Assembly: GCF_937127095.1 (NCBI RefSeq)
Contig: NZ_CAKZLP010000011.1
Span: 1-64,000 of the forward strand
Length of the DNA stretch: 64,000 nt
From: an uncultured Amphritea sp.
GTDB taxonomy: Bacteria; Pseudomonadota; Gammaproteobacteria; Pseudomonadales; Balneatricaceae
Direction: 5' to 3'
Below are positions 14,706-23,803 of this stretch, piece by piece. Made by a program: the position numbers and the translations under genes. Within the stretch, counting starts at the first letter, position 1; each line of letters starts with the position of its first letter. Under the pieces are notes generated by a model. The model did not search any database and had not been told where the DNA came from. It saw only the letters and a program-made list of their open reading frames with translations.

Positions 14706-16373
14706 ATGGCAACTATCTCAACGCTGGTGGTATCACTGCAGGCGAATAGCGCCAAACTGGTCAGTGAACTGGCGAAATCAAAGAAAAATGTGAACAGCTG
14801 GGCTAAGGATATCCGGGCAAAAGTAAACTCACTAGCAACCGCCTTCGCAGCCTCTGCGCTGGCAACTGGTGCCACGATTGTAGCTATTGTTAATGGTCAT
14901 TCTGAAGAGATAGATAGGCTAGCAAAGAAGGCAGGAAGCCTGAGAATAGATACAAGTGGTCTTCAAAGGCTGAGGTATCAGGCCGGACTGTCAGGCGTTT
15001 CAACAGAGTCATTAGATAAGTCTATGACAAAAATGTTGAAAACGGTATCAGACGGTAAAGCAGGCTTATCAACCGCAGTCCGTGCGCTGGATGACCTGGG
15101 TTTAAGTGCTGAAAGACTTTCTCAAATGAACAGTGATGATCAATTTTATGCTATTGCTGAAGCGATGAATGGCGTTCAATCGCAGGCTGATAAAACCCGT
15201 ATTGCCATGGACATTTTTGGCCGGTCTGGGTCTGACCTGCTTAACATGTTTGCATCAGATCTTAAAGCAACCGGAGCTGAGTTTGACAGTCTTGGTGCAT
15301 CTATGACCAGTCAACAAGCGGCGATGGTCGAGGCGTATGTTGATGCTAAAGCAAAGCTCAGCACTATCTGGGATGGTTTCCTCAACCAGATGACTATTCG
15401 ACTGGCTCCATTAATGAAAGATTTTGCTAATTATATTAGCCAGATCGCTATCGAATTTGGTGGCCTCGACAAAGTGGCCGCAAGTGTTGTCAGCGGCATT
15501 GCCACCGGGGTCGGTTTCGTCGCTGATGTTTTTTATGGATGGCAGCTTGTTATTAAAGGCGTACGAATTGTCATATTAAAACTAGCCGAAACAGCAGCAA
15601 AGGCTTTTAAATTCATCTACAGCCAGTATTACGATTTAATTAAGCTAATAAATAAGGACGCCTTGCCGCCTGATTTTTTTGGGGGTATGTCTGACTCATT
15701 CTCAAAAGAGGCGGATAAGATAAAAAAGGAATTCGATGATCTGCTGGCAAAAGATCGCCCTTCAATTGCAATCGATTCAGCCGTGGCAAAAATGCAATCT
15801 GAGGTAGTGAAGGCGGGGAAAGATAACCGTGTAAAAAATGTAACGGCATCAAACACCGAAGCCAGCAAACAAAATACAGCCGCCACCGATGCGCTAACGG
15901 CCGCGATTAAAACCCCCTCAAAAACCGCCGCCTCCGGCTTTTCTTCTTCCGCCTGGGAAAAGGTATTCGGCAAGCAAGACGATGTAGCCAACAAAAACCT
16001 GAAAGTCTCTCAAATATTCTCTGACTATGCCCGGTCGCTGAATGCCGCGATCAACCGGCAAGACACCAACAGCATGGCGTATTTTGTCGAACAAACCCAG
16101 CGCACCATCGATGGTCTCGCTGGGCGGGGGCCGAACGGCCTCAACTTCGGTAGTGACCGGTCATACGACATCGACGGCATGCAATCTGTGCTCGATCGTC
16201 TGATTCAGAAAATGAACGACACCCCGGAAACCGTCGGGTCCATCGATATCAATGTCGCCGCAGATGGCAAAACCATAAGCGGCAAGCTGATGGGCGACCC
16301 GGCTTTTTTGAAACAACTAAAACAATTTGTGGATAACTCTACAAAAGAGACCGCCCGCGCGGTGGCGAGGTAA
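14706..16373 (+). CDS. Tail tape measure protein
   Basis: A 555-residue tape measure protein that sets tail length and is released on infection. It begins with a helical region (SLQANSAKLVSELAKSKKNVNSWAKDIR) and two hydrophobic stretches near residues 40-65 and 250-300, then has a serine- and threonine-rich linker and a helical tail. This is short for a tape measure; at the usual 0.15 nm per residue it predicts a tail of roughly 80 nm. Tape measure genes directly follow the chaperone pair, as here. Confidence 0.85.
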   Translation: MATISTLVVSLQANSAKLVSELAKSKKNVNSWAKDIRAKVNSLATAFAASALATGATIVAIVNGHSEEIDRLAKKAGSLRIDTSGLQRLRYQAGLSGVSTESLDKSMTKMLKTVSDGKAGLSTAVRALDDLGLSAERLSQMNSDDQFYAIAEAMNGVQSQADKTRIAMDIFGRSGSDLLNMFASDLKATGAEFDSLGASMTSQQAAMVEAYVDAKAKLSTIWDGFLNQMTIRLAPLMKDFANYISQIAIEFGGLDKVAASVVSGIATGVGFVADVFYGWQLVIKGVRIVILKLAETAAKAFKFIYSQYYDLIKLINKDALPPDFFGGMSDSFSKEADKIKKEFDDLLAKDRPSIAIDSAVAKMQSEVVKAGKDNRVKNVTASNTEASKQNTAATDALTAAIKTPSKTAASGFSSSAWEKVFGKQDDVANKNLKVSQIFSDYARSLNAAINRQDTNSMAYFVEQTQRTIDGLAGRGPNGLNFGSDRSYDIDGMQSVLDRLIQKMNDTPETVGSIDINVAADGKTISGKLMGDPAFLKQLKQFVDNSTKETARAVAR

Positions 16374-16376
16374 CGC

Positions 16377-16991
16377 ATGGCACTGGCTGATGTAACGTTT
16401 AAACTGTATGAAGATGCAGCGCTCATTACTCAATTCACCGGCCCGCTGATAATCGAGCACCAGAGCGATCTATCAGACGGTAACCGTGACTATGTGCTCT
16501 ATTTCGGGTCGTTGTCGGCCAGCACTCAGTTGCAAACCACGGTTAACCCAGGGGTGGATGACATCACCATCACCCCGGTGGATATACTGCCTGAATGGGT
16601 GGCCAGCACGGCGGCAGCACTGGATGACTCTATTGAACCAACGGCCGGTAATAACCGCCGCTATGTTGCCACCACAGCCGGCACCACCGGGGCAACAGAA
16701 CCCACATGGCCTACGGCTATTGGTTCGGCAGTGGCTGACGGATCAGTCATCTGGACCTGTGTATCAGAAACGCACGAACCCACAGAATTTAAAGTCGCAT
16801 CCACTAACGCTGGTTTAGATGCCGCCACCGCCGGGGCAGGCTTGGCGCTGGGCAACACGTTGCTGTCGGGTTCGGCCAATGCGGTGGAAGTGCATATCAG
16901 AGTGACAAACACTGTCACCACCCTGGGCGATAATAGCGCCCAACCTGAGATCGGATTTAACATCAACGACGTAACAGAAAGCGCCCAGTAG
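16377..16991 (+). CDS. Tail-associated virion protein, unknown
   Basis: A 204-residue beta-rich protein. Residues about 95-125 contain YVATTAGTTGATEPTWP and VADGSVIWTC, a module I have seen in several phage virion-associated proteins. It follows the tape measure by three bases and precedes the large tail-tip protein. A minor tail or tip role is likely from position; no specific function can be named. Confidence 0.65.
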   Translation: MALADVTFKLYEDAALITQFTGPLIIEHQSDLSDGNRDYVLYFGSLSASTQLQTTVNPGVDDITITPVDILPEWVASTAAALDDSIEPTAGNNRRYVATTAGTTGATEPTWPTAIGSAVADGSVIWTCVSETHEPTEFKVASTNAGLDAATAGAGLALGNTLLSGSANAVEVHIRVTNTVTTLGDNSAQPEIGFNINDVTESAQ

Positions 16992-16998
16992 GAAAACC

Positions 16999-18990
16999 AT
17001 GGCATCAGGATCCGGCACGCTATTTACAGTTGCTCAGCGAGTCGTGCGCTCTGGTAGTGGGCCGTTATTTAACGTTAGCCAGATAGTAGTACGCTCTGGC
17101 AGCGGCCGTCTGTTTGATGTTGCGCAGATTGTTAATCTCAGACAGTCCGGCAAGGGGCGGCTGTTTAATGTTGCTCAGATTGTTAAACACTCTGGCTCTG
17201 GCACGCTGTTTAAAGTCGCTCAGCGCGTTAAAGACCCTGCTGTTAAATACCAGTTTAACCAGGAAGAGGGCGGGCTGTTTGGCTGGTCTGAGTTTGACCT
17301 GATCGTCACCATTGGCAATACAGTGATAGACCCGGGCCTGCTGACTGACACGATAAGCATCACCCGCCGAGAGGGTGATTCAGCGCTGGCAACATTAACC
17401 CTACAACCGGATTACGGCCCTCAAAATCTGAGTCAGTATCACGGAAAACGGGTAACCATATCCGCTTCATCTGCCAGCAAAACAAAATTGATGTATGACG
17501 GCATTGTCGATCTGCCAAAAATTGACCTGATCTATAAAAAAATCACGTTGGAATGCACAGACAGCCGCACCGAAAAAAACAATGCGCTCAGCGCAGCATT
17601 TGTGCAGGGTATTGGCTATCACTCTCCGGCGGTATTCACTGAGCCCGCCGATCTGAATGAGGAGTTAACCCAGCGGCTGCAAACCATTCCCTACGCGTTT
17701 GACTATGGCAGCGATGGTATCGGGCGGTTAACCCCATGGGCACCCAAAGCAACGCCAGATTTTACCATCGACGATGACGTGATTTATTACCGCAATCCAA
17801 CAGCGTCTGTGCTGTCGCGGGGCCGGGTGACTAACAAAATAACCATCACACTCACCTACAACTACCAGCTGCTGCGGTGGCGTGAACGTCAGTTCAGTTT
17901 TGATAGCGGCCTCAGTGCTTTTTATTACGGCTCGTGGGGGCTGCCACCTTCAAATATTCAGCTAAAACAGGCGATTCAAGCCGCCGGCTGGCCCTATGAT
18001 AACTATCAGTTTGTAGGGCTGGACCCAGCGGGAAAATATGGCGATATCCACTGGAGCCCAAAGGTCAACAAAGCGAAAATTGCGCCAAAACTGGATGCAG
18101 ACGGCAATCAGGTGACCGACCAGAACGGCAACCCTGTTTATGAACAAACAGGCCGAACGGTCAGCGATAGCACTAACCTCTATGCCAACACCGCTACCTG
18201 GACCGCCAGCAAACGCTGGGCACAGAATGTTACCGAATCTATCGAGATCACGCTGCAGGCGCCGCAATCGATTCAACAGTACGGTGAAGTCTCTAATGAT
18301 GTTAGTTATGGTGTGGCCGACGATTATGACGCAACCGATTGGGAAGCGTACGAAGCCCACAAAGCACCGCCAGCATCTGCCAGCCAGAGTGCAAACGGTG
18401 ATTATCTCATCAGCAAAGCAACCGATATCGCTGGTTTCAATAACATGGCCCTGACGGCGCTCAACCGAGAAGCCACAAAAATCATCAAAGGGCACCGCGA
18501 CAACCGCGTCGAATTCGAGGTGCCGTGCTGGCCAGATGTTGAGATGCATCACACCATTGAAACCACTGGCGGAACAGTTAAAGCAAAAGCGAAGGTCAGC
18601 GCCATAACCCACACATTCGATCTCGGAGACAAAGAGGCCGCTACAGAAATTGAGCTATCACTCAGTCAGTCAATCAGCACCACCACGAATACGCCAATCA
18701 CCGTGCCAAACAGGCCGCCGATTGTAGATGCAAACTATACGCCGCAAGTGATCAAACTGTCGGCGCACACCATCCCATTGAACGGCGAGCAGAACACAGA
18801 CTGGACGGGTTATATATTCCAAGAACTAGTACGCCCCGGCAAAGCGGTTCGCTATGGTTTGAAAGCCCCGGTTGCACTCATTATCGACACGCAGGATATC
18901 GATGATCAAAGCCGTGACACTCGTGAAATATCGTCAAAGCAGGCGTATAACATCGAGATCCGTAATGATCTGCTCGAGGTAATATTCTGA
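16999..18990 (+). CDS. Tail-tip/hub protein with five N-terminal repeats
   Basis: A 663-residue structural protein. Residues 3-78 hold five tandem copies of a 15-residue unit of the form SGSGxLFxVAQxVVR (one copy is 17 residues). The rest is beta-rich, including EFDLIVTIGNTVIDPG, TISITRREGDSALATLTLQPDYG and KITLECTDSRTEKNN, which resembles tail hub or baseplate proteins that build on the tape measure tip. Later parts have a Gly/Asp/Asn-rich loop and a C-terminal beta domain. Position after the tape measure supports a hub or tail-tip role. The repeats are unusual and may form a stack of short beta turns. Confidence 0.65.
   Translation: MASGSGTLFTVAQRVVRSGSGPLFNVSQIVVRSGSGRLFDVAQIVNLRQSGKGRLFNVAQIVKHSGSGTLFKVAQRVKDPAVKYQFNQEEGGLFGWSEFDLIVTIGNTVIDPGLLTDTISITRREGDSALATLTLQPDYGPQNLSQYHGKRVTISASSASKTKLMYDGIVDLPKIDLIYKKITLECTDSRTEKNNALSAAFVQGIGYHSPAVFTEPADLNEELTQRLQTIPYAFDYGSDGIGRLTPWAPKATPDFTIDDDVIYYRNPTASVLSRGRVTNKITITLTYNYQLLRWRERQFSFDSGLSAFYYGSWGLPPSNIQLKQAIQAAGWPYDNYQFVGLDPAGKYGDIHWSPKVNKAKIAPKLDADGNQVTDQNGNPVYEQTGRTVSDSTNLYANTATWTASKRWAQNVTESIEITLQAPQSIQQYGEVSNDVSYGVADDYDATDWEAYEAHKAPPASASQSANGDYLISKATDIAGFNNMALTALNREATKIIKGHRDNRVEFEVPCWPDVEMHHTIETTGGTVKAKAKVSAITHTFDLGDKEAATEIELSLSQSISTTTNTPITVPNRPPIVDANYTPQVIKLSAHTIPLNGEQNTDWTGYIFQELVRPGKAVRYGLKAPVALIIDTQDIDDQSRDTREISSKQAYNIEIRNDLLEVIF
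17005..17232 (+). repeat. Five tandem 45-51 bp coding repeats
   Basis: The 5' end of the hub-like gene carries five tandem copies of a unit encoding SGSGxLFxVAQ. Unit lengths are 45, 45, 51, 45 and about 42 bases. The DNA copies have diverged while the protein pattern is kept (Leu-Phe, Val, Gln and the Ser-Gly pair), which suggests selection on the protein. Confidence 0.85.
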
Positions 18991-20030
18991 TGGCAAACCG
19001 ACAGCAAGAAGATTTAAAACTGATCGTCGGGGTGGAGGGATCTAAAACCGGCAACATCCCCGCCCATAAACCGAAAGAGAAAATCAAAGGTCAGCGAGGC
19101 ATTGTTTACTTCAATGCCGACGGCACCAGCTCAAGCACCACCGGCAACACCCCCAGCACCGATGAAGAGGGTAACAAAGAAGAGGGCACCACCCAGCCAG
19201 ACGCTGGTGGAACAGGTGCAGGCACATCCGGGGGTAATTACAACAGCGGCAACAAACTGGAAGACACCGACCTCACCGCGCCTTATCCGGTCGACGACCC
19301 AACTGCTCCGGGCGCGGGTATATTCTCTGTAGACCAGATGACCCTGGGCGATGTCGTTAAAGGCCTGTCAGGGCTGATCGATTGCGCCACCGGTGACCCT
19401 GTTGATGTGCGCTTTGATGGGCAATTTACAGCACCGGATGGGTGGGACAGTCCAGATTCGCATGAAGTCCCTGCATTTGATGATGATGGTACTTTTGTTG
19501 AGGGGAGTTTGTATCATGTAGGCCAAGCCTTGAACGGCCTACCTTTTTATGCAACGGCAGGCGATGCTTATGCCGCCGATAATTGGCCCGCTTCGTATCG
19601 GCTTTTTTACTATGTCGGCTCTTGGCGGGCGCAATATCAGAATCAGTTTGGTGATTGGGCCAATGCTCAAACATATAGATTATATAACGCTGCCGCCTAT
19701 GGCCTCACAGATGCTTATGCAGCATTAACGACACCAACAGTCGCTACCCAATGGCCCGCCGAAAAACCTATGCAGCTCAGCCGCAACCCCGAAACCGGAT
19801 TATTCGGAACGCACCCCATGGACGGCAACGTCACCACCGCCTATGCGCAGCCAGTTAGTCAAGTGAATCTCTGTGATGCTGACGGCAACCCAGTTGGTAT
19901 GTACCATCAGGCTGGTGGAGGGATTGCTGTATGGCTCCCTGGCGATAGTCACGCAACCTTTCTTGATGCAACCGGCAAAGTCACCGGCTTTGGTGATGGT
20001 GCCGCGGTCACCAACAACCAGCCCCGCTAA
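18990..20030 (+). CDS. Virion-associated protein with a low-complexity linker
   Basis: A 346-residue protein with a basic N terminus, a low-complexity region at about residues 45-90 rich in threonine, serine, glycine and acid residues, and a C-terminal globular part containing DDPTAPGAGIFSVDQM and aromatic-rich loops. It starts within the stop of the hub-like gene (TGATG). No family is recognised. The linker and the location suggest a tail-tip or fibre-attachment protein. Confidence 0.55.
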   Translation: MANRQQEDLKLIVGVEGSKTGNIPAHKPKEKIKGQRGIVYFNADGTSSSTTGNTPSTDEEGNKEEGTTQPDAGGTGAGTSGGNYNSGNKLEDTDLTAPYPVDDPTAPGAGIFSVDQMTLGDVVKGLSGLIDCATGDPVDVRFDGQFTAPDGWDSPDSHEVPAFDDDGTFVEGSLYHVGQALNGLPFYATAGDAYAADNWPASYRLFYYVGSWRAQYQNQFGDWANAQTYRLYNAAAYGLTDAYAALTTPTVATQWPAEKPMQLSRNPETGLFGTHPMDGNVTTAYAQPVSQVNLCDADGNPVGMYHQAGGGIAVWLPGDSHATFLDATGKVTGFGDGAAVTNNQPR

Positions 20031-20101
20031 ATCTAAACCCCTAATACACATAATCAAGGCTTCCAGATCGCTGGTGGCCCGCTAACACCTGGAGAAACAC
20101 C

Positions 20102-20383
20102 ATGGCAATCACTCGCACCGTACCGTTACTGGTAACTGATACTGGCTGGGTCGAAGGCATCACAGTCGCCACCGATGATTTTATGGTGCAAAACCCCAGC
20201 AGCGGAATCCTATACTGGCGCCTATCACCCACCGACCCAGGCGCAGCGGTAGAAGACGGCAACTTCGCATACCCTGGCGGCATGATTGGTCGATCTGATG
20301 CGATTAACGAGCCGATTCAGCAGGGTAAAGTCTGGTTTCGCGGCAGCGTCCCCATGTCAATCTACATCACCGATCCGGAGTAA
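20102..20383 (+). CDS. Small virion-region protein, unknown
   Basis: A 93-residue beta-rich protein (TRTVPLLVTDTGWVEG, FMVQNPSSGILYWRLS, GKVWFRGSVPMSIYITD). It reads like a small jelly-roll or decoration protein, but I do not recognise the family. GGAG precedes its ATG, and it lies between two large tail genes. Confidence 0.6.
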   Translation: MAITRTVPLLVTDTGWVEGITVATDDFMVQNPSSGILYWRLSPTDPGAAVEDGNFAYPGGMIGRSDAINEPIQQGKVWFRGSVPMSIYITDPE

Positions 20384-20388
20384 ACCGC

Positions 20389-22455
20389 ATGAGATTTATT
20401 AATGCGCTGTACAAGCCGAATTTATTGGCCGGGGCGGTTAATCTGCAGATAATGAAGACACAGTCTTCGGGCATAAAGTCCACGGGCGGTAACGTTTACG
20501 CCAGCGCCTCTTTCCGTGTTCGCTTACCTGCAGGCGGCTTAACTGGCATGACAGCTATCACCATTGGTGGTGTTAGCTGCACAGATGTCACTGTCATCAG
20601 CGACACAGAGATGACCGCTATCGCCCCGGCAGACGGATTACTGCATAAGGATTCCGTGGGTGATTACATCAATCACACGCTAGAAATTACCGGCGCTGGC
20701 ACTATCAGCATTAATAATGTTCGCTATCTTCCTGCGTCAGCATTCAACGTATCTGTTATCGACACCGCATCACCTACAGCTGATTCAGTCGCCTTCGGTG
20801 CGGTCGGTTTAGCTGTTAATGACAATATCGTGTTCCAGCGGTCAGCAGTGCGTACAGGGGGCGGCACTGGATCTGTTGTGCTGGATGCTGCTGGCGTTCC
20901 TACTATTTCCGGCCTGCCAGGCGAATACACGTTCTCATATCATCTGATTCATGTAGCAACTGGCCTGAAATATGGCGCTGGCTCTCACGTGATGACGGTC
21001 GCAGATGTTGATGCACCGAGTGTGCCGCAAAATCTTCTGGCGGCTGCGACTGGTGAAACAACCGGAACAGCTACATGGGATGCGGCAAGCGATAATGTTG
21101 GCGTTGATCACTATGTTGTCTATCTAAATTCAGTCGAGCACGATACCACATCATCAACTACTTACGACTTCACCGGCCTAACAGATACAACACCGTATAG
21201 CGTTACCGTGAGCGCGGTTGATGCTGCGGGTAATGAGTCAGATCAATCAGCGGCTGATACATTTACTACAGTTACACCAGATACCAACGCCCCAGTTATT
21301 ACGTTGCTAGGCAGCTCTACTCCAACGATTGCACACGATAGCGTTTGGACTGATCCCGGTGCGACTGCTTATGATGATGAAGACGGCGACATTACAGCGT
21401 CAATCGTTGTTACTGGAACGGTTGATACTGGGTCGGTTGGATCATACGTGTTAAGTTACAATGTCAGTGATTCAGCGGGTAATTCGGCAACTCAGGTTCA
21501 GCGTACCGTATCAGTAACAGACCAAGTTGCGCCAACTGTTCCCGATAATGTCGTGGGTGTGTCTACAGGCAGTGATTCAGGATCGGTTACGTGGGATGCG
21601 TCAACTGATGCAGTCGGCGTTACAGGCTATAAAGTTTTTGTCAATAGTGTTGAAATTGAGGCAGCTGCAACATCGCCATATTCGATCACAGGACTAGTTG
21701 CAGAGACATCGTATTCAGTTCAGGTTAGCGCATACGATGCGGCGGGTAACGAATCTACGCTGAGTGCGGCTAGTGTTTTTGCGACTGATGTAGTGCCAAC
21801 AGTGACTAGAAATATAACTCCACTTGAGTCAGCGGGATCACAGTATTACAGAATACCGATTGTTTCCCTGCCGGGTGATTTTCTGCTTGAGTTTGAAGGC
21901 CCTCTTATATCAGATATTTTTACGATAGAAACGTTTTTCGGGTTAGAAAGTTCCGCTGCCAGCAAAATACAGAGAGTGCAACTTTCAAGCATCCCAAGAA
22001 TACGTATGCGACTTGGTGGAATTAACGTTGATGTTGCTGTTGGTAATGTATCATCAGATGAACAGTTACGAACTTACGGGTTCGGGCGTGTAGGCAACAC
22101 TATGACGTATTATGAAAATGGTATTGCTGTCGAGTCAGTAGTTAATGCGACAGCCGGAACAAAATTGGTAGAGATAGACACTATAGCATTTAGTAACAAC
22201 GTAGATAAATTTGACGGGCCGTGTCTTGGTGCTAGAGTCTGGAGCGCTGGAACGCTGATCAGAGACTATCGAGTTGATGAAGACTGGGCGTCTGATTTAG
22301 TGCTGTTAGATTACTCGGGAAATGCACAGCACGGTGCTGCTGTAAACATTACATCCGCTGATGCTATAACCGTTACGCTGAATGAATCTACTACTCCAGA
22401 CCAGTTGGAAAATGCTGATCTAACATATGTGTTGCCGATAGCGGGGACGCCATAA
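20389..22455 (+). CDS. Tail fibre or receptor-binding protein with FN3 and Ig-like domains
   Basis: A 688-residue modular protein. After an N-terminal beta region (about 1-200, with an IPT/TIG-like stretch GGLTGMTAITIGGVSC), there is a fibronectin type III domain (about 205-300), a DUF5011 Ig-like domain (about 300-380, with DPGATAYDDEDGDITASI and VSDSAGNSAT), a second FN3 domain (about 385-470), and a C-terminal beta-sandwich resembling a LamG/concanavalin fold. Such display domains project from the tail and often bind cell-surface sugars. Position at the 3' end of the tail operon supports host recognition. The FN3 copies resemble each other and may have duplicated. Confidence 0.75.
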   Translation: MRFINALYKPNLLAGAVNLQIMKTQSSGIKSTGGNVYASASFRVRLPAGGLTGMTAITIGGVSCTDVTVISDTEMTAIAPADGLLHKDSVGDYINHTLEITGAGTISINNVRYLPASAFNVSVIDTASPTADSVAFGAVGLAVNDNIVFQRSAVRTGGGTGSVVLDAAGVPTISGLPGEYTFSYHLIHVATGLKYGAGSHVMTVADVDAPSVPQNLLAAATGETTGTATWDAASDNVGVDHYVVYLNSVEHDTTSSTTYDFTGLTDTTPYSVTVSAVDAAGNESDQSAADTFTTVTPDTNAPVITLLGSSTPTIAHDSVWTDPGATAYDDEDGDITASIVVTGTVDTGSVGSYVLSYNVSDSAGNSATQVQRTVSVTDQVAPTVPDNVVGVSTGSDSGSVTWDASTDAVGVTGYKVFVNSVEIEAAATSPYSITGLVAETSYSVQVSAYDAAGNESTLSAASVFATDVVPTVTRNITPLESAGSQYYRIPIVSLPGDFLLEFEGPLISDIFTIETFFGLESSAASKIQRVQLSSIPRIRMRLGGINVDVAVGNVSSDEQLRTYGFGRVGNTMTYYENGIAVESVVNATAGTKLVEIDTIAFSNNVDKFDGPCLGARVWSAGTLIRDYRVDEDWASDLVLLDYSGNAQHGAAVNITSADAITVTLNESTTPDQLENADLTYVLPIAGTP

Positions 22456-22949
22456 TGAGACATTTATGGGAAATGCGTTTTCAAGAGCGTGATGCGCAGG
22501 GTGATCTGGTAGATCCGATTACGCAGGAAATGTTTGATAGTTTTCCAAGCGCAAGCGCCCCGCCTTTTTGGTTTGTATTCGTTTCGAGTCACCCTGGCAC
22601 GGTCGGTGCTATCGTGCTTGATGACGTAATGTCAGAACACAATTTGCTTCTAGATGAACTTGCGTGGTTCACAGCAAAATTGCTGGTGCAAGAGCCAAGG
22701 CCAGTAATTCAGTACACAAAAAAGCTGGCAGGGAAGCTATGGAAACATCCCGCATGGCGTGTGTGGAAAGCCGATTACGGCTCTGAAACTGGCGTGGATG
22801 AGCTTCGTGAATCTGACTGGAACTACGTTGGGAATATCGTTGAAGCTGGTATGCCAGAGGCTATTGGTGCATGGCCTGCATTTGATTCTACTATCACTGC
22901 TGATCAAGCCCGTGAGATCATGGTTACTGCAATCAAAGCGTATTCGTGA
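22455..22949 (+). CDS. Phage protein downstream of the fibre, unknown
   Basis: A 164-residue protein starting at a TAATG overlap with the fibre gene. It is tryptophan-rich (WFTAKLL, LWKHPAWRVWKADYG, DWNYVGNIVEAG). No family is recognised. Coupling to the fibre gene suggests a fibre assembly protein or a distal tail component, but nothing in the sequence proves it. Confidence 0.55.
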   Translation: MRHLWEMRFQERDAQGDLVDPITQEMFDSFPSASAPPFWFVFVSSHPGTVGAIVLDDVMSEHNLLLDELAWFTAKLLVQEPRPVIQYTKKLAGKLWKHPAWRVWKADYGSETGVDELRESDWNYVGNIVEAGMPEAIGAWPAFDSTITADQAREIMVTAIKAYS

Positions 22950-23011
22950 AAACTAAAGCTCAAATTGATGCCGTTGGTGTAGCTGTCGAAAGTGTGGCGT
23001 TTAGCCATTGA
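22946..23011 (+). other. Tiny 21-codon frame overlapping the previous stop
   Basis: GTG at 22946 overlaps the preceding TGA (GTGA) and opens a 21-codon frame beginning with KTKAQIDAVG. The coupling is typical of phage genes, but the length suggests the remains of a gene cut short at the prophage edge rather than a working protein. Confidence 0.3.
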
Positions 23012-23020
23012 TTAGCTGAG

Positions 23021-23062
23021 AGCCGCCCCGGGGAGAAATGGAAGTAAACTCCAAGGGCGGTT
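23021..23062. repeat. Long interrupted hairpin at the end of the late operon
   Basis: AGCCGCCC (23021-23028) pairs with GGGCGGTT (23055-23062), and inside it GGAG (23032-23035) pairs with CTCC (23049-23052). It lies between the last forward gene and the reverse-strand gene. No T run follows, so it may be a structured RNA end or a protein site rather than a simple terminator. Confidence 0.5.
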
Positions 23063-23154
23063 GGCCGAAGCCATCCACAATATAAAACCGTTCTTTCTGT
23101 ATGAATATAGGAAAAAGTATGATTTAGCTTTTGTTGTTGTTTAAGCAACCTTCC

Positions 23155-23523
23155 TCACCTCAAAGGGTGAACCCCTTTATCCCATAGTCTCAAAATCCGC
23201 CCCTGATACTCGATGTAAGCCCACGGATACCCGGACACTTTATCATAAGCTTCGATAGCCTGGTCCAGCGTGTCGAAGTCATCAGAGTATTTGCAGTTTC
23301 TTTCCTGATCGTCCCACTTGCCTGCTATTACTGAGAATGCAGTTTTTCTTAATCGATCATTCTCTGCAGCCATTCCCAGGCATAGCGCCTGGAGCTCTTC
23401 AAACTGAACGTCAATACCATGTATCCAGTCATTAACCCTTTCAAAGCTGCAGTCTATTGGCATTGTTACGCCGTCCTGAGTTTCTGTTAAAACCTCACCC
23501 AGTTCATTCATAGTAAAGCTCAT
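23155..23523 (-). CDS. Reverse-strand phage accessory protein, unknown
   Basis: A 122-residue protein transcribed against the late operon at the distal end of the prophage. It contains a short helical region (FEELQALCLGMAAENDRLRK) and a C-terminal stretch with aromatic residues (GYPWAYIEYQGRILRLWDKG). I do not recognise the family. Its orientation and place next to the host boundary suit a gene expressed in the lysogen, but it could also be a host gene. Confidence 0.55.
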   Translation of the reverse strand: MSFTMNELGEVLTETQDGVTMPIDCSFERVNDWIHGIDVQFEELQALCLGMAAENDRLRKTAFSVIAGKWDDQERNCKYSDDFDTLDQAIEAYDKVSGYPWAYIEYQGRILRLWDKGVHPLR

Positions 23524-23734
23524 ATGCCAAAGCCTCTGATCGGTTTTGATATTGAAATTAAGTGACAGGCAAGTGCCTTCGCACTTTTCAGAACTCTTAA
23601 AAATGGTGTGCTGATTACCTGAGATGAAACAAATAGATAAGACTGATCTGGGGAATATGTCCCCGCTATTTTGATAGGGTAGAGTTTCAAGTCTAATTCT
23701 TCTTATATTTCCCGTTTTTCTTTCTGAAAACCAT

Positions 23735-23760
23735 TTGGTAAGTATTTGTTTTATAATATG
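23735..23760 (+). promoter_or_regulatory. Possible promoter for the phosphatase-murB pair
   Basis: A perfect TATAAT lies at 23752-23757, about 47 bases before the phosphatase start, in an AT-rich region. No convincing -35 box at normal spacing is visible, so this is tentative. Confidence 0.35.
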
Positions 23761-23803
23761 CGTAATAGCCTGTTTTTTTTAGGCAAAACTACACCGAAAA
23801 ATA

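Noticed and set aside
22960..23148. 62-codon reverse-strand frame after the last tail gene
   Set aside because: No ribosome site, no protein-like pattern, and it spans the interrupted hairpin.
23524..23803. attR site or tRNA at the prophage right end
   Set aside because: No tRNA-like fold is seen, and an att core cannot be identified without the left end outside the window.
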